Notes: generated by a model from the letters alone, not told the origin. Positions 1 to 9,926 are shown, counted from the first letter of the stretch. The stretch: DNA of 64,000 nt from Ophiura sarsii (GCA_035610835.1 CM069458.1:28483449-28547448), one strand, 5' to 3'. Made by a program: numbers and translations.

Positions 1-529
1 ATGTAACCTGGCGTGACGCCTATACGAAATTTCATGACCATGGTTACCCATAAAGCTGACAGGTCCTTGTTGACACATTGCATTTGCCTGTGTTTATACT
101 TGCAATCCCTTATGTAACTGTATCGGGGATCAGGGGAATATTCAGGGTGCTAATATGCCTCCAATGTCACTTGATCTGGCGGTCATGAGAGTTCTATCAA
201 GCTAGCGTATAGTTTGCATAAAGTATCACTCCTCGAGCAATAAAAAAGGGTGAAAAGTCTCGGTGTCTCAGGCACGTTTCCTAAAATAGAGGTATTCACA
301 TAACATATCATGTTAGTCTTTTGTTGCCCATGCAATATTCATTTATAGTTGACCATTAAAAGCAAACTAATTACCCTTTTAGATAACATGCAAGGCGCTA
401 CCCTTTTTAGTGTCACTTTAAGGGGTTGAATGAAAGAAATCGAGGTTCTGGAGCCACAAGGCCTTATCTACAATGGCTGCCACATGCGGGGTTGCATTTT
501 TTACATGGGTGCACAATATAACACCAACA

Positions 530-628
530 TTCCCAGCCAACATCGATCGTGGGCCCTCATGGGACCCTTAAGATATTAAGTGTCCAATAAGGGCCCACTG
601 TGGGCCCACGATCGATGCTGGCTGGGAA
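530..628. repeat. Short inverted repeat (hairpin)
   Basis: Arms 530-556 and 602-628 (27 bp) are reverse complements with one mismatch; each begins or ends with TTCCCAGCC and contains ATCGATCGTGGGCCC. The 45-bp spacer contains another partial GGGCCC motif. Probably a small nonautonomous fold-back element; family not recognised. Confidence 0.75.
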
Positions 629-2623
629 GTATATAGCATATGGCGCTATTACAGATAGTAACTTTTCACATCATAATCACTATATATCTGAAGAAAAAAA
701 GACCATAACTTCAATAGCTGATCTGAGTTACATTTAGTTTACACCAACTGCTCAGCATACAAACAACCCATCTGGCAGCTGTTACAGATAGGGCTTTGTT
801 GCACTAAGCCTTCCAAATATTTACTTCGGCAGACGACGATGGACATGATTTGTCCCAATCTGTATTTCGTAAAAATGTTGTAAACAAGTTATTTCTGATT
901 TCCAACACGTGTCCTATTTAAATCGGTGATTGTTACCATCCCAAACCTGTATGTATTTGAAAACCAATCCCAGTAATGCTGTGAGTTGTATTTTCAAATT
1001 AACATGCTATCAGAACAATCCTGGCCACCGTCGTCTGTATTGTATAGAATCACATAATGTACAGCGTCCTTTTTCTTCAATTTTCTCTATTCTACAAAAA
1101 GAAACCTACTCGAAAAAGGGTGTAATTCTAGTATGCGCATGGCCTTAAAGATTGCATATATATTGGCATTCCATTGCCACAATCAAATAAATAATTCACA
1201 TAGTGTGTGCGGCAGATATCCCTTCCCCCGTTCAGGTCAGTGTCCGAGTTGTCACGCCGAATTCGAAATGGAAAGCGATAACAAGATTGGTGTGAAATTG
1301 TTCAGTGGCCCCGATTCGACTTCAATCGATTTGTTTACGCTATGTCAAGAATATGACGTCCATTTCTCAGTGACAGTGCTAGTCACCTAAATCAAGTGGG
1401 GGAAGTGGTGAGGTAAACTGAATCCTACACGTCTTAACTATTTTATCACGGCCCTACGAGTGGTGTGGATGGAGAAATGTTGGAGGCAATTCGGTTTTTT
1501 AAAAATAAGGGAAACACTACTGTACCACAGTGAGAAGCTAATAGTACTCTGCGCGCATATTCACCAATATTTACCGGTCACCTAAATCAGAAGACGTGGA
1601 GGAAATAGGTTGGAGGAGAAGTACATTTTTGGATATAAATCTGCTCTGCTCTGTTGGTATTTCTTAATTATAACAGACCCTTTCTTGTAATATATCATGT
1701 GTATTTTGAAAATGTGTTTCTTTCTGAGATCATGTCCGTTTCACTAACCACACCACTTCGGGGAGAGAATGTGTTAGTTAGTTCAGCTTCAACATAATGT
1801 TCATTATAATAATGAATTGTTCAGTGGCCTCACACAATTGATTCCAATCTGTTTGAGGGAAAAGACAAATTTGATATTCACGGTGATCCCCTTAGGCAAA
1901 TTCGTTTTAAATTTCATACTTACGCGACCAACTCTTTTAGGTACATTTTTCGTTAACATACTGAAGTTTAGGGTATTTCTGATTTGAAAGGAGAAACAGC
2001 AGGGCATGTGTTAGTTAGCTTTAAATATTCATCATAAAGATCTAAAATCAATTTAGCCATTCGATAAAAAGATAAGTATGAAATTGTTCAGTGGACTATT
2101 TCAATTCAATCGATTACGCTATGTCAAAGATATGAAATTCATAAAACAGCAGCGGGACCAGCTCTCTCACTCCGGAGAAAAGTAGGTTCGGAGTGGAGTT
2201 GCTTGGGAGCACTGCAAAACTAGTACGTATGGCTCATACGTATAAGTGACTTGTACGTAAGACTTATGCGATAGACGCCGAAGTACTATTTTGCATCACC
2301 ATACGTACAAGTGGCTAGAAGAGTTGTGCTGAGAGCAATGCAAATTTCTATACTATCAATTATGGAAATATTTGAATCGATTGACTTCACTTTTCATTGG
2401 TGCTTATACGTGTGGCGATAAATCTTATGAGCAGACAGTCAATCGAAGTCTCGGTAAACTTTGCACCGATTAAATACGCGCGATTAAAATCATACACAAA
2501 TAACTTACGTAAACAGTATAAAGCTTTAAATAAGGAGGGAAATGGTCGATAGTCAGTGTATTTATACAAACGACATACATTACGCGTTAATATGACCTAT
2601 TTACTCTGTGTATTCTGGGTAGC

Positions 2624-2762
2624 GGTATGGTGTAGTAGTCCCAAGTATGCAAATGAGCTCACTGAATACAATGTCATGCTCTACCACACATCTACCCAGT
2701 ACTCAACAACGGAATAAATCTCATTATCCTCATTTGCATACTTGGGACTTATACACCATACC
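2624..2762. repeat. Inverted repeat, MITE-like
   Basis: Arms 2624-2657 and 2729-2762 match in inverted orientation over 34 bp with two mismatches. The shared core reads GTCCCAAGTATGCAAATGAG. The 71-bp spacer codes for nothing recognisable. It looks like a very short fold-back transposon relic. Confidence 0.75.
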
Positions 2763-3043
2763 CTTACCGTATTCTGTTGCTTGAACGCATATCTGGCGCT
2801 GATAAGTGTTCTTTTGTTTACCAACGTAAGTTATCAGGGACGAGCACATAAAAAGCAGTTCTGGATCTAATTTCAGTCCTGCAAAACTGCCCATTCATCA
2901 ATCGAACATGCAAAATGATTTTCATTCTTAGGTAAATTAATATAGTAGAAACAGGAAGAAAAAAGAAAGGCGTTTCAGAGACGGAGAAATAAGGTTCGTC
3001 ACCATTGTCGGTAACATAATGTAGTGCAATGTTGGAAGTGATA

Positions 3044-3628
3044 GTTTTGGAAAGCAACGTGTTTGTCATCCGTTTAACCTTTTTGTTGCCATTTTCGTGG
3101 AATGAAGAATGGATTAAATGTCTAGACCACGAAGTCTGTGCTAGTAATAGGACGGTTCTGAAATGCTGAACATAGTATGGTAGGATATAATTTGGTATCG
3201 TCCTTAAGTAGAGAGATGGTTGGCCAATGTGTGTTTATTAATAACTAATCCAGTATTCAAACGCATATATATCTTACAAGGTGGTGCAGGAAATGGTAAA
3301 TACGTCTTTGCATATATCTCCTTACTAAATCAAATCAATTATAATTTGAACGATTGCACATCTCCTAAAATGCCTTCGATCGGATCAGTGTCAGAATGTA
3401 GGGCAAGGCTAGAAGTCTAAATAGATTTGGAAAGCAACGTGTTTGTCATCCGTTCAGGATTTTTGTTGCCATTTTGGGGGAAATGAAGAATTGAATAAGT
3501 GTCTAGACCACATCAGTGCTAGTAATAGGACGTCACTCAATAGTATGGTATGTTATAATTTGGTATCGTCACTAAGTAGAACGATGGATGGCCAATTTGG
3601 GTTAATTATTGACTGATACCGTATTCAA

Positions 3629-3660
<32 letters not shown>
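3044..3660. repeat. Tandem host repeat units 1 and 2 (left part)
   Basis: Two head-to-tail units start with TTTGGAAAGCAACGTGTTTG at about 3047 and 3427 (period about 381 bp). Each unit includes a TATTCAAA...(AT)n...CTTACA segment. The (TA)n of the second unit, about 3632-3660, is where the Penelope element is inserted; the unit resumes at about 9951. Further units lie at 10256-10890. Confidence 0.8.
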
Positions 3661-3664
<4 letters not shown>

Positions 3665-3945
3665 AGATGTAGATTAATACTGTCCGATATCAAAGTGCTC
3701 GATTCATATGAAGAGCATAAATATAATTAATAATGTACAGCAAATTAAAATCCTAACATCGTTGTTGTTACTGGCAGTTTCATGTGACCCTATCGGGGCA
3801 CAATCTTCAGACAAACTGATGCTGTATGTACAGTACTATAGACATCCCATTGTATCATATATACACTTGACCTAAAAATTGACCCTAATGCACAGATCAG
3901 GGAGCATTTGGAGTTAATAATAACTTGGGCCAGACAAGAAAAAAG
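3661..3945 (-). repeat. Penelope 3' terminal region / pseudo-LTR of inverted copy
   Basis: Sequence downstream of the minus-strand stop codon. It matches, as reverse complement, 7214-7500 and most of 9705-9926, and its outer part (about 3661-3806) repeats directly at 6160-6300 on the other side of the ORF. It contains the hammerhead fold at 3757-3821. The outer end stops at a (TA)n tract. Confidence 0.85.
3757..3821 (-). ncRNA. Hammerhead ribozyme, type I, in pseudo-LTR
   Basis: Read on the minus strand, this holds the hammerhead core: CTGAAGA, a stem II of four base pairs, one mismatch and three more pairs closed by a GATA loop, GAAA, and a 3-bp stem III (ACT/AGT). Stem I is TTGT/ACAA plus an internal loop and CATC/GATG. 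Cleavage is predicted after AGTA, between plus-strand positions 3769 and 3768. The base step next to the core in stem II is U-U, not the usual G-C. Hammerheads with a very short stem III are known in Penelope-like elements; activity is inferred. Confidence 0.82.
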
Positions 3946-6108
3946 TTACGTTACATCAAAGTCAATGAGTTTGTATTTGCGCTTGTGTCTACATTTTGAT
4001 ATGAGTTCAGATCGTTTGTTGAGGGTGGAGTCTCTTGGTGCAGTCAGGATATGATATTTCTCCGCAAGGCACAGATTGCAGCGCTTGTTGGCTGGGTTGT
4101 AGGGCGCTGCCTTCTGAATGATGGACCATTTGATGTTGTACGGTGTGCCTTTATCCTTTAAGTTCCAAACGTATTTCGACAGTTCAGTTGAAAGGGATAA
4201 TGATTTATTCTTGAAAGATTGTGTATGGTTTCTTAGTCTTTCTTTAAATGTAGTGCTGGCTAGGCCGATGTATTGCTTTGTTGGGGAGGAATCAGCTGTA
4301 ATAGATGCTTTATAAACGATGTTTTTGGATAGGCAGTAACCGTCTAGTGGGCAATTAGGCTTTGATTTACTTGGGCAACTACATGTACGGTCGTTTGTAG
4401 AGGGGGCCTTCGTCAACACACGCTTGTTGTGGATGCTTATTATGGATTTCATATTCTCCATACATGAATAGCTTAATTTAACAGTGTTTTTGTTAAATAT
4501 CGTATGCAGCGGAGATCCCTTTGGGAAGTGGCGGTTCAGGAGTTTGAAAAATTCCTTTCCGATATTGGTTTTTATGGTTTTTGAGTATGGAGGATTAAAC
4601 CAGATGACATTGCGCTTACGTTGTTTCCTTTGTTGGTTATTTGGTTGAGGTTTGTCATTAAAGACAAAATCATGAGTCGAGTATCCGGATTTCGACAATG
4701 CTTCTTTGTAGAGTGGGATGGCATCATTGAAGGATTGATCAGAGTCTGATAGATTGGATATGCGCTTGTTTATAGAGTTGGGTATTTCCTTGAATATAAT
4801 TGGGGGATGGTTGGACTTGACATTGACGTAAACTGGTTCATCATCTGGCTTTCTGAATGGTTTGAAGGAGTTTTGCTGCAGATTGAGGGTGACATCCAAA
4901 AAATCAACTTTGTTCAGGTTGGCATCTGCGGTTATTTTCAAGTCGAAGGCTGTAGTGAATTTTGAGCATAGGCGTTTTTTAATGCGCTCATTTACTGCAG
5001 GGGTGGAATTGCGAATGATGGCAAGGCCATCATCTCTGTACAGGCCTACGTATGTATTGTCCATGTCAAACACATCCGATATATGATTCAGGATATAAAG
5101 ACCTACGAGCTCACACACTTCCGCTCCATCATAACTGCCCATTGGCACGTCAAAAGGGTTGTTGCCGGTTGTTTTCCTTTTAATCCAAGTTTTTTCATTC
5201 GTAAAGAGAAAAGATTTGCGGGAATGGAGGATAATGTTTTCATCAGATTCCGTTATTGTGGTATATTGTCTAGCAAAATTAATCGCTTTAGTGAGAAGAT
5301 CGGTGCTAATAGACGGATAGTAATTTACTATATCGAAGACCATAAAGCTGCAATTTGGTTTGTCATCGATTGATTTGAACCAGTTTATAGTGTCAGTGGT
5401 GGATTTCCATTGGTTTACACATGTTGCATGTTTCACTTTCGTGATGATATCATCCAGAATGGACTTACTGATTAACCCTATTTCTGTTTTAGCAGGGTTG
5501 ATGAGTCTACAGGTGGGTTTATTGTCAAAGTTTGATTTGTGGTCTTTGAGAGTTATAAAGGCGTTATTTTTGGCTATGGATTCTATTCGGTCATCAAGTT
5601 CTAAGTTGCTGGCTATGTTTCTGGCTTCTACATTAGCATTGTTGTATGATGTTTTAGGTGCCTTTTTATATCCTTTTGTGACGGAGGTGTTGAGTAGTTC
5701 CTCGTGATGTTCTTTACTAACCTTGTAGTAGTTACGTGTTTTGTCAGCAGCAATGTACACTTCATCCGATTTCTTCATGTCTTTGATATCTTCGTTGAGT
5801 TTACTTTGAAAAGCACACTTGATTGGTTTGGTTTCGATGTTCGAAATCAGATCGTAAAGTCCATTTTCAAATTGTCTTAATTCCGGAATCGATGGTGTGG
5901 GTTTGTTGCTCTTAAATCCGTATGTTTCTTTCTTGTTGGTTTCTGTCTTTTTAGTTTCTTCCTTTTTTAAGAAGAAGAAGGTTTTCCACCGCATCCTGTG
6001 GATCAGGCTTTCAGTTTTTTCAATTAGCCTCCGCATATAGTTCGAGTGTGATGGAATGGGTATGTCCTTAGTACTGTAGTCAAATTTTACTTGCTGCATT
6101 GTTGCCAT
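3946..6108 (-). CDS. Penelope-like reverse transcriptase with GIY-YIG endonuclease (inverted copy)
   Basis: A 720-residue intact ORF. The N-terminal part carries the Penelope-type motifs AADKTRNYYK (121-130) and LKDHK (187-191) with a following RLINP. The RT core has FDIVNYYPSI (258-267, motif A aspartate 259), VPMGSYDGAE (321-330) and YRDDGL (357-362, catalytic DD). FLDV and IWFNPP follow. The C-terminal third is a GIY-YIG-type nuclease: a CxC...CPLDGYC zinc-binding segment (576-592), VYKASI and QYIGL (598-616), FKERLRNH (621-628) and CNLCLAEK (677-684). Such proteins make cDNA by target-primed reverse transcription and cut target DNA with the same polypeptide. The start codon lies 50 bp downstream of the terminal repeat. 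It differs from the plus-strand copy only at residue 511 (Thr here, Asn there). No stop or frameshift breaks it. Confidence 0.95.
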   Translation of the reverse strand: MATMQQVKFDYSTKDIPIPSHSNYMRRLIEKTESLIHRMRWKTFFFLKKEETKKTETNKKETYGFKSNKPTPSIPELRQFENGLYDLISNIETKPIKCAFQSKLNEDIKDMKKSDEVYIAADKTRNYYKVSKEHHEELLNTSVTKGYKKAPKTSYNNANVEARNIASNLELDDRIESIAKNNAFITLKDHKSNFDNKPTCRLINPAKTEIGLISKSILDDIITKVKHATCVNQWKSTTDTINWFKSIDDKPNCSFMVFDIVNYYPSISTDLLTKAINFARQYTTITESDENIILHSRKSFLFTNEKTWIKRKTTGNNPFDVPMGSYDGAEVCELVGLYILNHISDVFDMDNTYVGLYRDDGLAIIRNSTPAVNERIKKRLCSKFTTAFDLKITADANLNKVDFLDVTLNLQQNSFKPFRKPDDEPVYVNVKSNHPPIIFKEIPNSINKRISNLSDSDQSFNDAIPLYKEALSKSGYSTHDFVFNDKPQPNNQQRKQRKRNVIWFNPPYSKTIKTNIGKEFFKLLNRHFPKGSPLHTIFNKNTVKLSYSCMENMKSIISIHNKRVLTKAPSTNDRTCSCPSKSKPNCPLDGYCLSKNIVYKASITADSSPTKQYIGLASTTFKERLRNHTQSFKNKSLSLSTELSKYVWNLKDKGTPYNIKWSIIQKAAPYNPANKRCNLCLAEKYHILTAPRDSTLNKRSELISKCRHKRKYKLIDFDVT

Positions 6109-6343
6109 CGGTGACAGATAAAGTGCTCTACCAAAATAGGGAGCGAGATATAAAGAGATGTAGATTAATACTGTCCGATATCAAAGTGCTCGATTCATAT
6201 GAAGAGCATAAATATAATTAATAATGTACAGCAAATTAAAATCCTAACATCGTTGTTGTTACTGGCAGTTTCATGTGACCCTATCGGGGCACAATCTTCA
6301 CAATCGGGGCACAATCGGGGCACAATCGGGGCACAATCTTCAG
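6109..6343 (-). repeat. Penelope 5' pseudo-LTR of inverted copy, with broken hammerhead
   Basis: On the minus strand this is the leader of the inverted copy. From about 6160 to 6300 it repeats 3661-3806 directly. It then departs: CAATCGGGGCA occurs three times in tandem at about 6301-6333, an expansion of the hammerhead stem II strand, before the core motif CTGAAGA (6337-6343 on the minus strand). The 5' strand of stem I is missing because the sequence joins ORF sequence of the truncated copy at this point. The ribozyme is therefore probably dead here. Confidence 0.8.
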
Positions 6344-7213
6344 TCCAACCATCCCCCAATTATATTCAAGGAAATACCCAACTCTATAAACAAGCGCATA
6401 TCCAATCTATCAGACTCTGATCAATCCTTCAATGATGCCATCCCACTCTACAAAGAAGCATTGTCGAAATCCGGATACTCGACTCATGATTTTGTCTTTA
6501 ATGACAAACCTCAACCAAATAACCAACAAAGGAAACAACGTAAGCGCAATGTCATCTGGTTTAATCCTCCATACTCAAAAACCATAAAAACCAATATCGG
6601 AAAGGAATTTTTCAAACTCCTGAACCGCCACTTCCCAAAGGGATCTCCGCTGCATACGATATTTAACAAAAACACTGTTAAATTAAGCTATTCATGTATG
6701 GAGAATATGAAATCCATAATAAGCATCCACAACAAGCGTGTGTTGACGAAGGCCCCCTCTACAAACGACCGTACATGTAGTTGCCCAAGTAAATCAAAGC
6801 CTAATTGCCCACTAGACGGTTACTGCCTATCCAAAAACATCGTTTATAAAGCATCTATTACAGCTGATTCCTCCCCAACAAAGCAATACATCGGCCTAGC
6901 CAGCACTACATTTAAAGAAAGACTAAGAAACCATACACAATCTTTCAAGAATAAATCATTATCCCTTTCAACTGAACTGTCGAAATACGTTTGGAACTTA
7001 AAGGATAAAGGCACACCGTACAACATCAAATGGTCCATCATTCAGAAGGCAGCGCCCTACAACCCAGCCAACAAGCGCTGCAATCTGTGCCTTGCGGAGA
7101 AATATCATATCCTGACTGCACCAAGAGACTCCACCCTCAACAAACGATCTGAACTCATATCAAAATGTAGACACAAGCGCAAATACAAACTCATTGACTT
7201 TGATGTAACGTAA
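6343..7213 (+). pseudogene. 5'-truncated Penelope copy (C-terminal 290 residues)
   Basis: Plus-strand copy of the Penelope ORF starting at residue 431 of the full protein (SNHPPII) and running to the natural stop. It keeps the linker, the IWFNPPYS motif, the zinc-binding cysteines and the whole GIY-YIG nuclease, but has no reverse transcriptase domain. Upstream codons back to 6275 are open only because the inverted ribozyme sequence happens to read in frame. It is not expected to act as an autonomous gene. It has Thr at the one position that differs between the two full copies, like the inverted copy. Confidence 0.9.
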
Positions 7214-7541
7214 CTTTTTTCTTGTCTGGCCCAAGTTATTATTAACTCCAAATGCTCCCTGATCTGTGCATTAGGGTCAATTTTTAGGTCAAGTGTATAT
7301 ATGATACAATGGGATGTCTATAGTACTGTACATACAGCATCAGTTTGTCTGAAGATTGTGCCCCGATAGGGTCACATGAAACTGCCAGTAACAACAACGA
7401 TGTTAGGATTTTAATTTGCTGTACATTATTAATTATATTTATGCTCTTCATATGAATCGAGCACTTTGATATCGGACAGTATTAATCTACATCTCTTTAT
7501 ATCTCGCTCCCTATTTTGGTAGAGCACTTTATCTGTCACCG
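7214..7541 (+). repeat. Penelope internal pseudo-LTR and leader of plus copy
   Basis: Lies between the stop codon of the truncated copy and the ATG of the full copy, the usual tandem junction of Penelope elements. The first about 225 bp are repeated at 9705-9926. The rest (TTATGCTCTTCAT... to the ATG) matches the reverse complement of 3661-3690 and 6109-6165. It contains a complete hammerhead fold. As the sequence between truncated and full copies, it is the natural place for transcription start and RNA processing; no promoter motif was identified. Confidence 0.85.
7338..7402 (+). ncRNA. Hammerhead ribozyme, type I, in internal pseudo-LTR
   Basis: Stem I pairs CATC (7338-7341) with GATG (7399-7402) and TTGT (7345-7348) with ACAA (7391-7394), separated by an internal loop. 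The core CTGAAGA is at 7349-7355. Stem II is 7357-7364 with 7369-7376 around a GATA loop, with one C-U mismatch and a U-U step at its base. GAAA is at 7378-7381. Stem III is ACT/AGT around GCC. Cleavage is predicted between 7390 (A of GTA) and 7391. The fold is complete; catalysis is inferred from the known family. Confidence 0.85.
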
Positions 7542-9704
7542 ATGGCAACAATGCAGCAAGTAAAATTTGACTACAGTACTAAGGACATACCCATTCCATC
7601 ACACTCGAACTATATGCGGAGGCTAATTGAAAAAACTGAAAGCCTGATCCACAGGATGCGGTGGAAAACCTTCTTCTTCTTAAAAAAGGAAGAAACTAAA
7701 AAGACAGAAACCAACAAGAAAGAAACATACGGATTTAAGAGCAACAAACCCACACCATCGATTCCGGAATTAAGACAATTTGAAAATGGACTTTACGATC
7801 TGATTTCGAACATCGAAACCAAACCAATCAAGTGTGCTTTTCAAAGTAAACTCAACGAAGATATCAAAGACATGAAGAAATCGGATGAAGTGTACATTGC
7901 TGCTGACAAAACACGTAACTACTACAAGGTTAGTAAAGAACATCACGAGGAACTACTCAACACCTCCGTCACAAAAGGATATAAAAAGGCACCTAAAACA
8001 TCATACAACAATGCTAATGTAGAAGCCAGAAACATAGCCAGCAACTTAGAACTTGATGACCGAATAGAATCCATAGCCAAAAATAACGCCTTTATAACTC
8101 TCAAAGACCACAAATCAAACTTTGACAATAAACCCACCTGTAGACTCATCAACCCTGCTAAAACAGAAATAGGGTTAATCAGTAAGTCCATTCTGGATGA
8201 TATCATCACGAAAGTGAAACATGCAACATGTGTAAACCAATGGAAATCCACCACTGACACTATAAACTGGTTCAAATCAATCGATGACAAACCAAATTGC
8301 AGCTTTATGGTCTTCGATATAGTAAATTACTATCCGTCTATTAGCACCGATCTTCTCACTAAAGCGATTAATTTTGCTAGACAATATACCACAATAACGG
8401 AATCTGATGAAAACATTATCCTCCATTCCCGCAAATCTTTTCTCTTTACGAATGAAAAAACTTGGATTAAAAGGAAAACAACCGGCAACAACCCTTTTGA
8501 CGTGCCAATGGGCAGTTATGATGGAGCGGAAGTGTGTGAGCTCGTAGGTCTTTATATCCTGAATCATATATCGGATGTGTTTGACATGGACAATACATAC
8601 GTAGGCCTGTACAGAGATGATGGCCTTGCCATCATTCGCAATTCCACCCCTGCAGTAAATGAGCGCATTAAAAAACGCCTATGCTCAAAATTCACTACAG
8701 CCTTCGACTTGAAAATAACCGCAGATGCCAACCTGAACAAAGTTGATTTTTTGGATGTCACCCTCAATCTGCAGCAAAACTCCTTCAAACCATTCAGAAA
8801 GCCAGATGATGAACCAGTTTACGTCAATGTCAAGTCCAACCATCCCCCAATTATATTCAAGGAAATACCCAACTCTATAAACAAGCGCATATCCAATCTA
8901 TCAGACTCTGATCAATCCTTCAATGATGCCATCCCACTCTACAAAGAAGCATTGTCGAAATCCGGATACTCGACTCATGATTTTGTCTTTAATGACAAAC
9001 CTCAACCAAATAACCAACAAAGGAAACAACGTAAGCGCAATGTCATCTGGTTTAATCCTCCATACTCAAAAAACATAAAAACCAATATCGGAAAGGAATT
9101 TTTCAAACTCCTGAACCGCCACTTCCCAAAGGGATCTCCGCTGCATACGATATTTAACAAAAACACTGTTAAATTAAGCTATTCATGTATGGAGAATATG
9201 AAATCCATAATAAGCATCCACAACAAGCGTGTGTTGACGAAGGCCCCCTCTACAAACGACCGTACATGTAGTTGCCCAAGTAAATCAAAGCCTAATTGCC
9301 CACTAGACGGTTACTGCCTATCCAAAAACATCGTTTATAAAGCATCTATTACAGCTGATTCCTCCCCAACAAAGCAATACATCGGCCTAGCCAGCACTAC
9401 ATTTAAAGAAAGACTAAGAAACCATACACAATCTTTCAAGAATAAATCATTATCCCTTTCAACTGAACTGTCGAAATACGTTTGGAACTTAAAGGATAAA
9501 GGCACACCGTACAACATCAAATGGTCCATCATTCAGAAGGCAGCGCCCTACAACCCAGCCAACAAGCGCTGCAATCTGTGCCTTGCGGAGAAATATCATA
9601 TCCTGACTGCACCAAGAGACTCCACCCTCAACAAACGATCTGAACTCATATCAAAATGTAGACACAAGCGCAAATACAAACTCATTGACTTTGATGTAAC
9701 GTAA
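7542..9704 (+). CDS. Penelope-like reverse transcriptase with GIY-YIG endonuclease (plus copy)
   Basis: Full-length intact copy of 720 residues, the mirror partner of the minus-strand ORF. It has the same domain order: basic N-terminal region rich in Lys and Thr (about 40-65), RT motifs including FDIVNYYPSI and YRDDGL, the IWFNPPYS linker motif, the zinc-binding cysteines and the C-terminal GIY-YIG nuclease with CNLCLAEK. One base change (C to A near 9071) gives Asn at residue 511 where the other two copies have Thr. The ATG was chosen because it is the first in frame after the shared leader and is followed by the same MATMQQ start in both full copies. No intron or frameshift was seen, so it could encode active enzyme. 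Confidence 0.95.
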   Translation: MATMQQVKFDYSTKDIPIPSHSNYMRRLIEKTESLIHRMRWKTFFFLKKEETKKTETNKKETYGFKSNKPTPSIPELRQFENGLYDLISNIETKPIKCAFQSKLNEDIKDMKKSDEVYIAADKTRNYYKVSKEHHEELLNTSVTKGYKKAPKTSYNNANVEARNIASNLELDDRIESIAKNNAFITLKDHKSNFDNKPTCRLINPAKTEIGLISKSILDDIITKVKHATCVNQWKSTTDTINWFKSIDDKPNCSFMVFDIVNYYPSISTDLLTKAINFARQYTTITESDENIILHSRKSFLFTNEKTWIKRKTTGNNPFDVPMGSYDGAEVCELVGLYILNHISDVFDMDNTYVGLYRDDGLAIIRNSTPAVNERIKKRLCSKFTTAFDLKITADANLNKVDFLDVTLNLQQNSFKPFRKPDDEPVYVNVKSNHPPIIFKEIPNSINKRISNLSDSDQSFNDAIPLYKEALSKSGYSTHDFVFNDKPQPNNQQRKQRKRNVIWFNPPYSKNIKTNIGKEFFKLLNRHFPKGSPLHTIFNKNTVKLSYSCMENMKSIISIHNKRVLTKAPSTNDRTCSCPSKSKPNCPLDGYCLSKNIVYKASITADSSPTKQYIGLASTTFKERLRNHTQSFKNKSLSLSTELSKYVWNLKDKGTPYNIKWSIIQKAAPYNPANKRCNLCLAEKYHILTAPRDSTLNKRSELISKCRHKRKYKLIDFDVT

Positions 9705-9926
9705 CTTTTTTCTTGTCTGGCCCAAGTTATTATTAACTCCAAATGCTCCCTGATCTGTGCATTAGGGTCAATTTTTAGGTCAAGTGTATATATGATACAA
9801 TGGGATGTCTATAGTACTGTACATACAGCATCAGTTTGTCTGAAGATTGTGCCCCGATAGGGTCACATGAAACTGCCAGTAACAACAACGATGTTAGGAT
9901 TTTAATTTGCTGTACATTATTAATTA
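9705..9926 (+). repeat. Penelope 3' pseudo-LTR of plus copy
   Basis: Matches 7214-7437 closely and then breaks at TTAATTATA into a (TA)n tract that belongs to the host repeat unit. It carries a full hammerhead fold. The last part of the internal repeat (TTATGCTCTTCAT...) is missing here, so the right end is shorter than the left end of the composite. Confidence 0.85.
9829..9893 (+). ncRNA. Hammerhead ribozyme, type I, in 3' pseudo-LTR
   Basis: Same sequence and fold as the internal copy: CATC and TTGT on the 5' side of stem I, CTGAAGA, stem II with GATA loop, GAAA, a 3-bp stem III, then ACAA and GATG. Predicted cleavage after position 9881. Two hammerheads about 2.5 kb apart flanking the ORF would release a unit-length RNA from a tandem transcript. 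Confidence 0.83.

Larger units (their letters stand above)
1..3043. other. Noncoding, no gene recognised
   Basis: No open reading frame here resembles a known protein and no convincing exon was seen. The stretch holds two small inverted repeats (listed separately). Degenerate copies of a motif reading roughly GAAATTGTTCAGTGG occur near 1294, 1815 and 2080; a relative of it (GAAATTGCTCATTGAC) recurs near 10790 in the repeats around the Penelope element. The missing first exons of the calbindin-like gene were looked for by eye and not found. Confidence 0.6.
3661..9926. mobile_element. Composite Penelope-like retroelement (three monomers)
   Basis: This 6.3-kb insertion has three parts: an inverted full-length monomer (minus strand, 3661 to about 6343), a 5'-truncated monomer (plus, about 6343-7500) and a full-length monomer (plus, 7500-9926). 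Head-to-tail truncated-plus-full copies with terminal 'pseudo-LTRs', often with an inverted partner, are the known habit of Penelope-like elements. The ORFs differ by a single residue, so the copies are very young or homogenised. Both outer ends run into (TA)n. Repeat units next door serve as unfilled paralogous sites. Exact ends are blurred by one or two TA steps. The clade within Penelope-like elements was not assigned. Confidence 0.92.

Noticed and set aside
4118..5707. Plus-strand open frames of 65-115 residues inside the inverted Penelope copy (and mirror frames at 6844-9532)
   Set aside because: They are antisense shadows of the RT/GIY-YIG ORF and recur identically in each copy.
6275..6342. 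N-terminal extension of the truncated Penelope frame
   Set aside because: Those codons come from inverted ribozyme sequence and an 11-bp repeat, not from element coding sequence.
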